Assembly (NCBI RefSeq): GCF_019357415.1 | Contig: NZ_CP048410.1 | Coordinates: 806,001-870,000, forward strand | DNA: 64,000 nucleotides | Reading direction: 5' to 3' | Source of the DNA: Gramella sp. MT6 | Lineage (GTDB): Bacteria; Bacteroidota; Bacteroidia; Flavobacteriales; Flavobacteriaceae | Shown here: piece after piece, positions 47,234 to 54,916 of the stretch | Position numbering within the stretch: position 1 is the first letter of the stretch | Layout of the letters: the number at the start of each line of letters is the position of its first letter | Made by a program: the position numbers and the translations under genes | The notes under the pieces: generated by a model | The model's input: the letters and a program-made list of their open reading frames with translations, nothing else | Database searches by the model: none | What the model was told of the DNA's origin: nothing

Positions 47234-50200
47234 ATGAACAGAATTGTACTTATTTTGATCCTTATGATTATTCCCCTGGCTCACGGCCAGGACCTTCCCT
47301 TTAAACATTATATGGTGGAAGATGGATTATCTCATAATTCTGTTATAAGCATGCTACAGGATCACAGGGGTTTTATGTGGTTCGGGACAAAAGATGGACT
47401 CAATAGGTTTGATGGTTATAATTATAAAATCTTTCAGCATAAACCTGGAGATACAAATAGTATTGGGAGTAATTTTATTAGATGCCTACATGAATATGAT
47501 AATATTATCTGGGTAGGAACAGACACAGGGTTGTTTAAGTATAATGAGAAAACAGAATCCTTCAGTTTAATAGAGAGTACAAAAGATCAACCCATCCTGG
47601 ATATCACAAATGATGCGAAAGGAAATTTGTGGTTCAGCGCCGCTGGAAATCTTCATAAGCGCTCCTTGAATAAGAAAAATCCCTCTGAAGAGATCTATAA
47701 ACAAAATTATATTTCCTTTATTTCTGCAAGCGAGGCTGGTGATATTTTTGTTTCCTCCTCTGAGGAACTATATAAGTTTATTGAAGACAATAATTCATTT
47801 CAGAATATAAGCTTGAATTATGATAAGCCCGTAATAATTACAGAAATAAACGCAACTCTATCTGCAGATACTCTTTATATAGGAACTAAAAATAATGGAG
47901 CCCTTATTTATGACTTGAAAGAAAGTCGTGCTTCCCTTTTATTAAGCGAGCAGGAAAATCCATTATTCGTTCGAAGTTTTCTAAAAAAAAATGATTCAGA
48001 AATATGGATAGCAAGTGAATCCGGGATATTCGCTTATAATTTTGAAAGTCAGGAATACCAGAATTTCAGGAAAAACTACAATAACCCGTACTCTCTTTCA
48101 GACAATGCGATCTATTCCCTGGTAAAAGATAAGGAGGGAGGTATCTGGATTGGAACCTATTTTGGGGGTGTGAATTATTTTCAGAAACAATTCACCCCAT
48201 TTCAAAGATACTTTCCCAGGGTGGGTGAAAACTCTATAAGCGGAAACGCTGTAAGAGAGATCGAAATGGATAAAAATGGCAATTTGTGGATAGGAACAGA
48301 GGATGCCGGACTTAACAAACTAAATCTGGAAACCGGTAATTTCGAAAATTTTGCATCCGTTGGAAATAACGGAACAATTGCACATTACAATATTCACGGA
48401 CTTCTAGCCCATGAAAATGAGTTATGGATTGGCACATTTGAGCATGGCCTGGATATTATGGATATCAATACAGAACAGAAAATCAGACATTATGGGACAG
48501 ACGAGGATGAGGGGGGGCTTAGAAGCAATTTTATCCTGTACATCTATAAAGCTGAAAATGGTGAAATTTATGTTCTAACATCTTCTGGAATCCATAAATA
48601 TTTACCTGCATCAGACTCATTTGAAGTAGTAGAAGGATTTCCTGAGACCTATCATTACACATATATTCATGAGGATAAAGACGGAACATTCTGGGCTGGT
48701 ACTTATTGGGATGGTTTATACTATTTCAACCCCAGAACAGGGGAGAAAGGATTTTTTAAATATGATCGTAACGACCCGAATAGTTTAAGTTCCAACGTTA
48801 TAAACGGAATTTTTCAGGATTCCCATAATCGGCTTTGGATCACTACCGAAAATGGTTTGAATCTTTATAATGCTGAAAAGCAAAATTTCACAAGGATTAC
48901 CCGTGATGATGGTTTCCCAAGTAATGTAACTTATTCAATCCTGGAAGATAAAGAAAAAGATTTATGGGTAAGTACCTCCAGTGGTCTGGTAGAATACAAT
49001 CCCGAAAAAGATAAAATAAATGTTTATACCAAATCTAATGGATTACTAAGTGATCAATTCAATTATAGTTCCGGATACAGAGATGCAACAGGTAGAATGT
49101 ATTTTGGAAGCGTAAATGGTATGATAAGCTTTGATCCATCTGAATTTATTCAGAATAATTATCACCCTCCAATATATATCAATGATATTCAGATCAACAA
49201 TAAGGAAGTAAAAATTCAAGGACAGGACTCTCCTTTAAATCAATCCTTGTCTTACGAAAATCAGATAACACTGGATCATACTCAGTCCACATTCAGCCTG
49301 GAATTTTCATCTCTTACCTTCACCGCGCCTGAAATGACCGAATATTTTTACAAATTAGAAGGTCTTAGCGACAACTGGGTTTCTATAGGTAAAAATCATA
49401 AGGTAAATTTTACAGAATTACCTGCCGGCGAATATACTTTCAAAGTAAAAGCGCTGAACAATCACGGTGTTTGGAGCAACGAAAGTGATGAGCTTAAAAT
49501 TGAAATTTTACCGCCTTTCCTGGCCAGCACCACCGCCTACTTTATTTATGCTTTCCTGCTATTGATCTTGATTTACGGCCTGATGCGCTACTATCACAAC
49601 TACAACAAAAATAAACATAACAGAAAAATAAGGCAGTTGGAAAACGATAAGGAGAAAGAAATCTACCAGGCAAAGATTGAATTCTTTACTAACATCGCTC
49701 ATGAAATTCGCACGCCTTTAACCCTGATCAAAAGTCCGCTGGAAAAGCTCCTTAAGAACACCTATAAATCACCGGAAATACCTAAAAATCTGGGGATCAT
49801 GGATAAGAATACCACAAGACTTTTAAACCTTGTAAATGAATTGCTTGATTTCAGAAAAACTGAAATGAAAAACGTTAAATTGAGTTTCTTCAAGGTGAAT
49901 ATTTCAGAATTACTACAAGAAACCTATGTTAGGTTCAGCCAGTTAATTCAGGAAAAAAATCTCGAATTTAATATTAAGGTTATTGAAGATTACGTTTATG
50001 CGTATGTAGATGAAGAAGCGATCAAAAAAATCCTGAGTAACCTATTTAGCAATGCTATTAAATATTCACATTCTCGTGTAGAAGTAAGGCTACTGGAGCA
50101 GGAACACGAATTTGAAATCATTATTAGTAATGATGGTAAAATCATCTCACCAAACTTAAAAAACAGAATTTTCGAACCATTCTATAGAATTCCGGATGAA

Positions 50201-51187
50201 AACCAAAGCTCTGTAGGTAGCGGAATTGGCTTGTCGCTTTCTTACTCTTTAGCAGAATTACATAACGGTAAATTGTCTCTGGATTTTGATGATGATCGAA
50301 TGAATACCTTCAAATTAAAAATGCCAATCCATCAACAGGAAGAGTTTAAGAATATAAATGCTGAATCTGTAAATAAGCGGGAATTTAATAGTATTGAAAA
50401 AGTGGGATTTGATAAAAATGCCCCTATCATCCTTATTGCTGAAGACAATGAAGAATTGATAGATTTTATCGCTTCTGAAATGTCGGTTTTCTACAAGGTT
50501 TTAAAAGCCAGAAACGGTTTTGAAGCTCTTAAGTGTATTGAGCAGTTTGAAGTACAATTAGTTATAAGTGATGTGATGATGCCAGCCAAAAATGGTATTG
50601 AATTGTGCGGCCATATTAAGAATGACATGAGAACGAATCATATTCCTGTGATTTTGCTTACTGCGAAAGATTCGCTAAACGCAAAAATTGAAGGATTGGA
50701 ATCTGGTGCTGATGCGTACATATCAAAACCATTTTCCATGGAGCATTTACAGGTTCAGGTTTCTAATCTTTTAGAGAACCGAAGATCTATTTTAGGGCAC
50801 TACAGTAATTCTCCTCTGGCTCATCTTCAGTCTATATCATTTTCAGAAGCCGACAAAACTTTCCTCTCTAAATTGGATCAGGTCATGGATACTAATTTAA
50901 AAGATCCAGATTTAAATGTAGAATCATTATCAGTCCACATGAACATGAGCAGGTCTACGCTTTATCGAAAAATAAAGGAGATTTCAGATATGTCACCAAA
51001 TGAACTGATCAACACCAGCCGGTTAAAAAAGGCAGCCTTTTTGCTTAAATCAACGAATATGAAAATTTATGAGGTTTCAGAAACAGTAGGTTACAGATCG
51101 CAAACAAGTTTTGGCAGGAATTTCCAGAAACAATATAATATGACACCTTCAGAATTCATGAATGAAAATATGGAAAGCGTTCAGTGA
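47234..51187 (+). CDS. Hybrid two-component system sensor/regulator (HTCS)
   Basis: An inner-membrane protein of 1317 residues with sensor, kinase, receiver and DNA-binding parts in one chain. A signal/anchor (MNRIVLILILMIIPLAHGQ) precedes a periplasmic region of about 14 two-component-propeller repeats (IWIGTYFGGVNYF, LWIGTEDAGLNKL, LWITTENGLNLYN). A Y_Y_Y domain and a transmembrane helix follow near residue 770-790. Then come HisKA (FFTNIAHEIRTPLTLI, His 823), HATPase (GSGIGLSLSYSLAE), receiver (IILIAEDNEE; phospho-Asp 1113 in VISDVMMP) and an AraC-type HTH. It likely senses the PUL oligosaccharide. The GTG at 47222 is not needed. Confidence 0.95.
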   Translation: MNRIVLILILMIIPLAHGQDLPFKHYMVEDGLSHNSVISMLQDHRGFMWFGTKDGLNRFDGYNYKIFQHKPGDTNSIGSNFIRCLHEYDNIIWVGTDTGLFKYNEKTESFSLIESTKDQPILDITNDAKGNLWFSAAGNLHKRSLNKKNPSEEIYKQNYISFISASEAGDIFVSSSEELYKFIEDNNSFQNISLNYDKPVIITEINATLSADTLYIGTKNNGALIYDLKESRASLLLSEQENPLFVRSFLKKNDSEIWIASESGIFAYNFESQEYQNFRKNYNNPYSLSDNAIYSLVKDKEGGIWIGTYFGGVNYFQKQFTPFQRYFPRVGENSISGNAVREIEMDKNGNLWIGTEDAGLNKLNLETGNFENFASVGNNGTIAHYNIHGLLAHENELWIGTFEHGLDIMDINTEQKIRHYGTDEDEGGLRSNFILYIYKAENGEIYVLTSSGIHKYLPASDSFEVVEGFPETYHYTYIHEDKDGTFWAGTYWDGLYYFNPRTGEKGFFKYDRNDPNSLSSNVINGIFQDSHNRLWITTENGLNLYNAEKQNFTRITRDDGFPSNVTYSILEDKEKDLWVSTSSGLVEYNPEKDKINVYTKSNGLLSDQFNYSSGYRDATGRMYFGSVNGMISFDPSEFIQNNYHPPIYINDIQINNKEVKIQGQDSPLNQSLSYENQITLDHTQSTFSLEFSSLTFTAPEMTEYFYKLEGLSDNWVSIGKNHKVNFTELPAGEYTFKVKALNNHGVWSNESDELKIEILPPFLASTTAYFIYAFLLLILIYGLMRYYHNYNKNKHNRKIRQLENDKEKEIYQAKIEFFTNIAHEIRTPLTLIKSPLEKLLKNTYKSPEIPKNLGIMDKNTTRLLNLVNELLDFRKTEMKNVKLSFFKVNISELLQETYVRFSQLIQEKNLEFNIKVIEDYVYAYVDEEAIKKILSNLFSNAIKYSHSRVEVRLLEQEHEFEIIISNDGKIISPNLKNRIFEPFYRIPDENQSSVGSGIGLSLSYSLAELHNGKLSLDFDDDRMNTFKLKMPIHQQEEFKNINAESVNKREFNSIEKVGFDKNAPIILIAEDNEELIDFIASEMSVFYKVLKARNGFEALKCIEQFEVQLVISDVMMPAKNGIELCGHIKNDMRTNHIPVILLTAKDSLNAKIEGLESGADAYISKPFSMEHLQVQVSNLLENRRSILGHYSNSPLAHLQSISFSEADKTFLSKLDQVMDTNLKDPDLNVESLSVHMNMSRSTLYRKIKEISDMSPNELINTSRLKKAAFLLKSTNMKIYEVSETVGYRSQTSFGRNFQKQYNMTPSEFMNENMESVQ

Positions 51188-51287
51188 TCAAAAAATTCAC
51201 GAGCGATAATTCGTTTTAAGAGTTTCTTTCTCGTCCGGAATAAATTTGAAATCTAGACTAAGAGCAGAAACCAACAGTTAAATCTAA

Positions 51288-52307
51288 TTAATTCAAAATT
51301 CTTTTTCGGGTAGAATTTCTATGTATAATAGAGGTCTCGATTTTATGCTCTTTAGGCTGCTCTGATAATTTCCCTTCTATCCTTTTAATTAAAATATCCA
51401 GAGCAAGTTTTCCCTGCTTTTCTGCATGTTGATCTACCGTACTAAGAGATGGCCTGAAATGTTCACTCATAATTCCATTGGTAAAACCGATCACACTTAA
51501 ATCTTCGGGAATATTATAACCTGCATTCAAAGCACTTTTCATTACCAAAATAGCTCCCAATTCATCAGATGCCAGCACCGCATCTATTTGCTCTATCTGC
51601 ATTAAATGAAGTAATTTTTCATCTGGAAATTCATTTTTATTAAAACATACTATGAATTCTTCCAGGTGAAGGTATTTAATGGCTTCAGCATATCCCTTTT
51701 TTCGTTCGTTATCCACGCTTGTATCCTGAATCCCGGAAAAATATGCGATTTTTTTACAACCGGTAGCATAAAGTTCAAGAATTGCCTTTTTTGCCTGCAA
51801 GGAATCGTTAATTAATATTTTGTCACAATTAACCTGAGGTAGAATTCTATCAAAAAGAACAAGAGGAATATGATTATTTTTTAAGATTTCCAGATGGTCC
51901 GTTTTAATCGACGCCTGGGTTTCCTTGGAAAGAGAAATTATTAGTCCATCAACCTGACCCTTCACTAAAGTTTTGATGCTTTCCGCCTCCTTATCCATAG
52001 ATTCGTTAGAAATGCAAATAACAATACGATATCCCATTTCACTTGCCTTAGTTTCAATTCCATGTAAAGCTTCAGCAAAAAAGTGGGAAAGAATTTCGGG
52101 AACTATCACCCCAATTGTGTGAGTTCTTTGGGTCTTAAGGTTTACTGCTGAAGCATTTGGAACGTAATGATTCAGCTTTGCAAGCTCCTTGACTCTTTGC
52201 ACCGTTTGTGCACTTATTTCAGGATTATCATTTAAAGCTTTGGAAACAGTGCTTATAGAAACATTGAGCAATCTTGCTAATTCCTTTAAGGTAATCCTCT
52301 TGTCCAT
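51288..52307 (-). CDS. LacI-family transcriptional regulator
   Basis: A 339-residue repressor-type protein. The HTH is at the very start (TLKELARLLNVSISTVSKALNDNPEISAQTVQRV), followed by a hinge (NYHVPNASAV-type: LNHYVPNASAVNLKTQRT) and a periplasmic-binding-protein-like sensor domain (TIGVIVPEILSHFF; GLIISLS; VIGFTNG). It runs opposite to the HTCS gene and close to the right end of the island. The presence of both a LacI and an HTCS regulator for one PUL is less usual. A near-palindrome 105 bases upstream is a candidate operator. Confidence 0.93.
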   Translation of the reverse strand: MDKRITLKELARLLNVSISTVSKALNDNPEISAQTVQRVKELAKLNHYVPNASAVNLKTQRTHTIGVIVPEILSHFFAEALHGIETKASEMGYRIVICISNESMDKEAESIKTLVKGQVDGLIISLSKETQASIKTDHLEILKNNHIPLVLFDRILPQVNCDKILINDSLQAKKAILELYATGCKKIAYFSGIQDTSVDNERKKGYAEAIKYLHLEEFIVCFNKNEFPDEKLLHLMQIEQIDAVLASDELGAILVMKSALNAGYNIPEDLSVIGFTNGIMSEHFRPSLSTVDQHAEKQGKLALDILIKRIEGKLSEQPKEHKIETSIIHRNSTRKRILN

Positions 52308-52411
52308 GATGATTAAAAATTGTTCTACCTAAATTAAAATGAAGCACCAGTTCACAAATTATAATGAAAAAGGTTATTTATCATTCTTCGTCCAATGCTA
52401 AATATAATAAA

Positions 52412-52424
52412 CGTAATGATTACG
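52412..52424. promoter_or_regulatory. Palindrome CGTAATGATTACG
   Basis: A perfect 13-base palindrome about a central G, extended by AA/TT with one mismatch. It stands 105 bases before the LacI ATG. Candidate LacI-type operator for autoregulation. Confidence 0.45.
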
Positions 52425-52532
52425 CTTATTATAAAAATCATATAATATTGGTATTTCTTTGAAATAAATGGACAAGAAATTTATTTGAAAAAAACTTAAG
52501 AAAAGTGGATATAATAGATCCATCAAATAAAA

Positions 52533-52560
52533 AAACCCTTGTAAAAGATTACAAGGGTTT
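52533..52560 (-). terminator. Terminator-like hairpin next to middle att repeat
   Basis: AAACCCTTGTAA and TTACAAGGGTTT form a perfect 12-bp stem with a loop of 4 bases. It lies 2 bases from the repeat at 52563. Such a hairpin occurs at each copy of the repeat. Confidence 0.75.
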
Positions 52561-52562
52561 CT

Positions 52563-52577
52563 GTACTCGAGGCGGAA
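52563..52577 (-). repeat. tRNA-Leu 3'-end repeat, middle copy (att-like)
   Basis: GTACTCGAGGCGGAA. It equals the distal copy over 15 bases, and together with the preceding TCT it shares 16 bases with the tRNA end at 54669-54684. Confidence 0.75.
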
Positions 52578-52702
52578 CGAAGATATATCTTGTTGTATAA
52601 AAAGTAATGTGTATTTTTAATACTAATGGTATAGAATTTCTATACTTTATACTCAATAAGATATATTAAACCTTCTATTGTACTAATTACTACTCATTTT
52701 TG

Positions 52703-52722
52703 TCGGCCATATGTCGGACAAA
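52703..52722 (+). repeat. Arm-like repeat, left
   Basis: TCGGCCATATGTCGGACAAA, containing TCGGCCA and TCGGACA in tandem; matches 54596-54615 at 18 of 20. An additional GTACTCGA octamer follows at 52726-52733, the same eight bases that begin the att-like repeat. Confidence 0.6.
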
Positions 52723-52769
52723 TTTGTACTCGAAAAATCGATTATTTTAATTAAAATTTGCCTTTAAAA

Positions 52770-53171
52770 ATGTCTGGCCCGCCTTTAAAAGTTCGAAACT
52801 ATTCTGATTATTTCTCTAAAAATAAATTAAATAATGAATTGGAAGATTTTGAATTAGATTATCGGTTTACCGGAAAAAGAATAGGTAAAAGCGGAGAGAT
52901 AGAATTATTTGTCATCACATCTGTGGTCGATGCAAAAGATAATATGTTTGTAAGAACTTGTGAGTATTCAGGCAATAAAAGCGGTTGGAAAGATGCTATT
53001 AAAGAACAACTTTCGAATTTATTAAGTAAAATTCAAGTTAGCAAGGGTTTTATTGACAGTAAATTACGATATTTAGAAATCACACCAGAAAATTATCTAG
53101 AACCTGAGAAATTTGAAACTTTTCTTGGAGGTCTTAAATACAAATTAGAAATTAAAAAAGGAGAGTCGTGA
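52770..53171 (+). CDS. Unknown protein, 133 residues
   Basis: A soluble protein without recognisable domain. It starts MSGPPLKVRNYSDYF, is rich in Lys, Glu and Asn, and has a middle region (RIGKSGEIELFVITSVVDAKDNMFVRTCEYSG) that may form beta strands, then a helix and a C-terminal K-rich tail. The ATG at 52770 is chosen over a TTG at 52758. It overlaps the next gene by four bases (GTGA), so the two are translated together. It lies in the small element at tRNA-Leu. Confidence 0.65.
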   Translation: MSGPPLKVRNYSDYFSKNKLNNELEDFELDYRFTGKRIGKSGEIELFVITSVVDAKDNMFVRTCEYSGNKSGWKDAIKEQLSNLLSKIQVSKGFIDSKLRYLEITPENYLEPEKFETFLGGLKYKLEIKKGES

Positions 53172-53548
53172 AAAAAGCGTTCACCCTATTATTGTTATTT
53201 ACTGCATTTTCCATTCAAAGTCAAACATTTCAAATCACTAAAATCCGTGATCTAGAAACAAAGGAAATATCAAAAGTTGATATGACTGTTAACATTGAGA
53301 AGGATACTATTTTTATTTCGGAAGGTTATGGCAGAAGACACTCTGTGAGGAAAGGGGTTATAAGAGACTCTTATGAAGTAAAAAATAAATATTTAGGAAA
53401 ATCTACAAACCTTGAAAGTATTGTCCAAAATGAGCCAGTTTTACTAGATATAACTTATAAACCTGAAAGTAATAAAAAGTTTATTTTACTGACAGAAGTT
53501 AACATTTTAGACAAAACCGTTAAAAGAGAGAAATTATTTTTCGAATAA
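53168..53548 (+). CDS. Unknown exported protein, 126 residues
   Basis: A GTG start overlaps the stop of the preceding gene. The signal peptide is MKKAFTLLLLFTAFSIQSQT. The mature part looks mainly beta (FQITKIRDLETKEISKVDMTVNIEKDTIFISEGYG). No family recognised. Same transcript as the two neighbours. Confidence 0.65.
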   Translation: MKKAFTLLLLFTAFSIQSQTFQITKIRDLETKEISKVDMTVNIEKDTIFISEGYGRRHSVRKGVIRDSYEVKNKYLGKSTNLESIVQNEPVLLDITYKPESNKKFILLTEVNILDKTVKREKLFFE

Positions 53549-53555
53549 ATCAACC

Positions 53556-54071
53556 ATGATAAAAATTATCCTACCTGCTATTATCACTTTAGCAGGCAAT
53601 CTAATATTCTACCTTTGGATTAAAGGAAGGATTGATAAATCAATTGAAAAGAACAAAATAGCATACAGCGGAATTTTTAAAGAGAAAATTCTCATTTACA
53701 GAGAACTTTTAGAAAGGACATATGCTATTAAAAAAACACTTTCTCGTTTTCAATACCTCGGATCAAAAGAGGAAAGTATTTCAATTATGGAGTCAATTAA
53801 TGACTATATAATGTTCTATAATATTAATCAACCATTTCTATCTGAAAAAATGCTGGTGGCCCTCAATGAAATCAGAGAAACATTTCAAGAAATATTTGAT
53901 TCTTTTTACCTGGAGATTGCAGCACCAAATAACTCAAAAAAATCAAATGATAATTTAAAAGAGTTTTTTGAGGCAGGAAATAAACTTAGAACTAATGAGC
54001 CGTTTAATAAAATCGAAAAAGAAATTGTTGCCGAAATGAAGCAGGATTTACAAATTGAAAATTTCCGATAA
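53556..54071 (+). CDS. Unknown membrane-anchored protein, 171 residues
   Basis: One N-terminal transmembrane helix (IKIILPAIITLAGNLIFYLWIKGRI) is followed by a long helical cytoplasmic or periplasmic domain, rich in Glu and Lys (KEKILIYRELLERTYAIKKTL). It starts 7 bases after the preceding gene. The layout, one helix plus a coiled region, is seen in some anti-phage or signalling effectors, but there is no specific motif to name it. Confidence 0.6.
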   Translation: MIKIILPAIITLAGNLIFYLWIKGRIDKSIEKNKIAYSGIFKEKILIYRELLERTYAIKKTLSRFQYLGSKEESISIMESINDYIMFYNINQPFLSEKMLVALNEIRETFQEIFDSFYLEIAAPNNSKKSNDNLKEFFEAGNKLRTNEPFNKIEKEIVAEMKQDLQIENFR

Positions 54072-54146
54072 ATAAAAAGGTAGAAGAAAACATATTATTC
54101 TTAGGTCAAAAACTGAACAATTAACTTTATAACCAATAAACATTAA

Positions 54147-54398
54147 ATGAAAAAATTTACAATTTCAATGCTTGTTTTAATAACATGTCTATCCTGTTCT
54201 TCAGATGATACTGATGAAAGCTGTGAACTTGAAATTTGGGGAATGAGTTTTTCTTCTTCTTCAGGAAAATATATAATTGATTATGGTCCTGATGAGAATA
54301 ATACACAAAGCATAGAGGTTGATAAATATACTTATGATTATTACGTAGGAATTACTGAAGATGATAATCCGGAAGATTGCTGGGAAGGACCTAAATAA
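54147..54398 (+). CDS. Small lipoprotein, 83 residues
   Basis: Signal MKKFTISMLVLITCLSC with lipobox CLSC, then SSDDTDESCELE. The mature part has Cys residues (SCELE, DCWEG) that could pair. No family recognised. The last gene of the small element; the 274 bases after it have the arm-like repeat and a hairpin but no gene. Confidence 0.6.
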   Translation: MKKFTISMLVLITCLSCSSDDTDESCELEIWGMSFSSSSGKYIIDYGPDENNTQSIEVDKYTYDYYVGITEDDNPEDCWEGPK

Positions 54399-54595
54399 GC
54401 AATATTTAATTTTAGGTTTGAAGTGAAAAGCAGAACAATTTATTCGATATAGGAATACATATCAATTAAGATGAAATTGTATTCATCAAATCGTTGCTTT
54501 TTATTCGAAATCAATACATATGTTAATTATTAAAGCATAAATAACTGATATTCAGATATATATAAATTAAATTTTAACGTTTAGATTGAATTTTA

Positions 54596-54615
54596 TCGGC
54601 CAAATATCGGACAAA
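54596..54615 (+). repeat. Arm-like repeat, right
   Basis: TCGGCCAAATATCGGACAAA, 18 of 20 identical to 52703-52722 and in the same orientation, 57 bases before the tRNA 3' end. Confidence 0.6.
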
Positions 54616-54633
54616 AAAACAGCTTAAAAACAA

Positions 54634-54660
54634 GTAAAGCCTTGAAAATCAAGGCTTTAC
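54634..54660 (-). terminator. Terminator-like hairpin after tRNA-Leu
   Basis: GTAAAGCCTTG and CAAGGCTTTAC form a perfect 11-bp stem with a 5-base loop, 12 bases beyond the tRNA 3' end on the minus strand. Confidence 0.8.
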
Positions 54661-54671
54661 AATTTTACTCT

Positions 54672-54684
54672 GTACTCGAGGCGG
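54672..54684 (-). repeat. tRNA-Leu 3'-end repeat, resident copy
   Basis: GTACTCGAGGCGG (plus-strand view): one base past the tRNA, the discriminator base, the 3' acceptor strand and the last T-arm bases. Found again at 52563 and 33628. Confidence 0.75.
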
Positions 54685-54754
54685 GAATCGAACCCGCACT
54701 CCCGAAAGAACTGGATTTTGAATCCAGCGCGTCTACCAATTCCGCCACTCGAGC
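54673..54754 (-). tRNA. tRNA-Leu (anticodon CAA)
   Basis: An 82-nucleotide class II tRNA on the minus strand. Acceptor 5' GCTCGAG pairs with CTCGAGT (first pair G-U). The anticodon arm is CTGGA-TTCAAAA-TCCAG, so the anticodon is CAA (reads UUG). The long variable arm TTCTTTCGGGAGT and T-arm GCGGG-TTCGATT-CCCGC are clear. The 3' CCA is not encoded. A possible -7 box (TATTTTTG, 54765-54772) lies just upstream. Its 3' end is repeated at 52563 and 33628. Confidence 0.96.
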
Positions 54755-54916
54755 TTGTGGACGGCAAAAATATAAAAAATTTGGTTCAGAAAAATGAAAT
54801 CTATTTAATTTCTGAAAAGACCGGTGCCGAACATTTAATTTGAAGGTTTTATTATTTATAACTCACTAATATTCAATTTTTTACTAATTTACCGCAACTG
54901 TTTTTATTCCGTTATT

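Larger units (their letters stand above)
33628..52562. mobile_element. Putative PUL genomic island at tRNA-Leu
   Basis: A 19-kb segment bounded by 15-base direct repeats that correspond to the 3' end of the tRNA-Leu gene at 54673-54754. It contains the whole PUL, from the first GH43 gene to the LacI regulator, and nothing else. No integrase or transposase is present, so it may be a degraded or satellite element. Island status is inferred from the repeats and the hairpins beside them. Confidence 0.6.
52308..52769. other. Region between LacI gene and small-gene element
   Basis: No gene. Contains, in order, a palindrome (52412-52424), a terminator-like hairpin (52533-52560), a tRNA-end repeat (52563-52577), and an arm-like repeat (52703-52722). 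It forms the junction of the PUL island with the 2.1-kb element. Confidence 0.55.
52563..54671. mobile_element. Putative small integrated element with four unknown genes
   Basis: A 2.1-kb AT-rich segment between the middle repeat copy and the 3' end of tRNA-Leu. Near each end it carries a related 20-base site, TCGGCCATATGTCGGACAAA (52703-52722) and TCGGCCAAATATCGGACAAA (54596-54615), 18 of 20 identical, each built of two TCGG(C/A)CA units. These look like recombinase arm sites. Four small genes lie inside; no integrase. Confidence 0.5.

Noticed and set aside
51188..51287. Terminator between the converging HTCS and LacI genes
   Set aside because: A few weak complementary bases are present, but there is no stem with a T-run that I would defend.
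52726..52733. A fourth GTACTCGA octamer near the arm-like repeat
   Set aside because: Only eight bases match and the rest (AAAAATCG) differs from the att-like repeat, so chance cannot be excluded. Noted in the features but not counted as a copy.
33433..54754. Integrase, transposase or relaxase for the island
   Set aside because: I looked on both strands for tyrosine-recombinase or transposase motifs among the genes of this region and saw none, so the element cannot be called autonomous.
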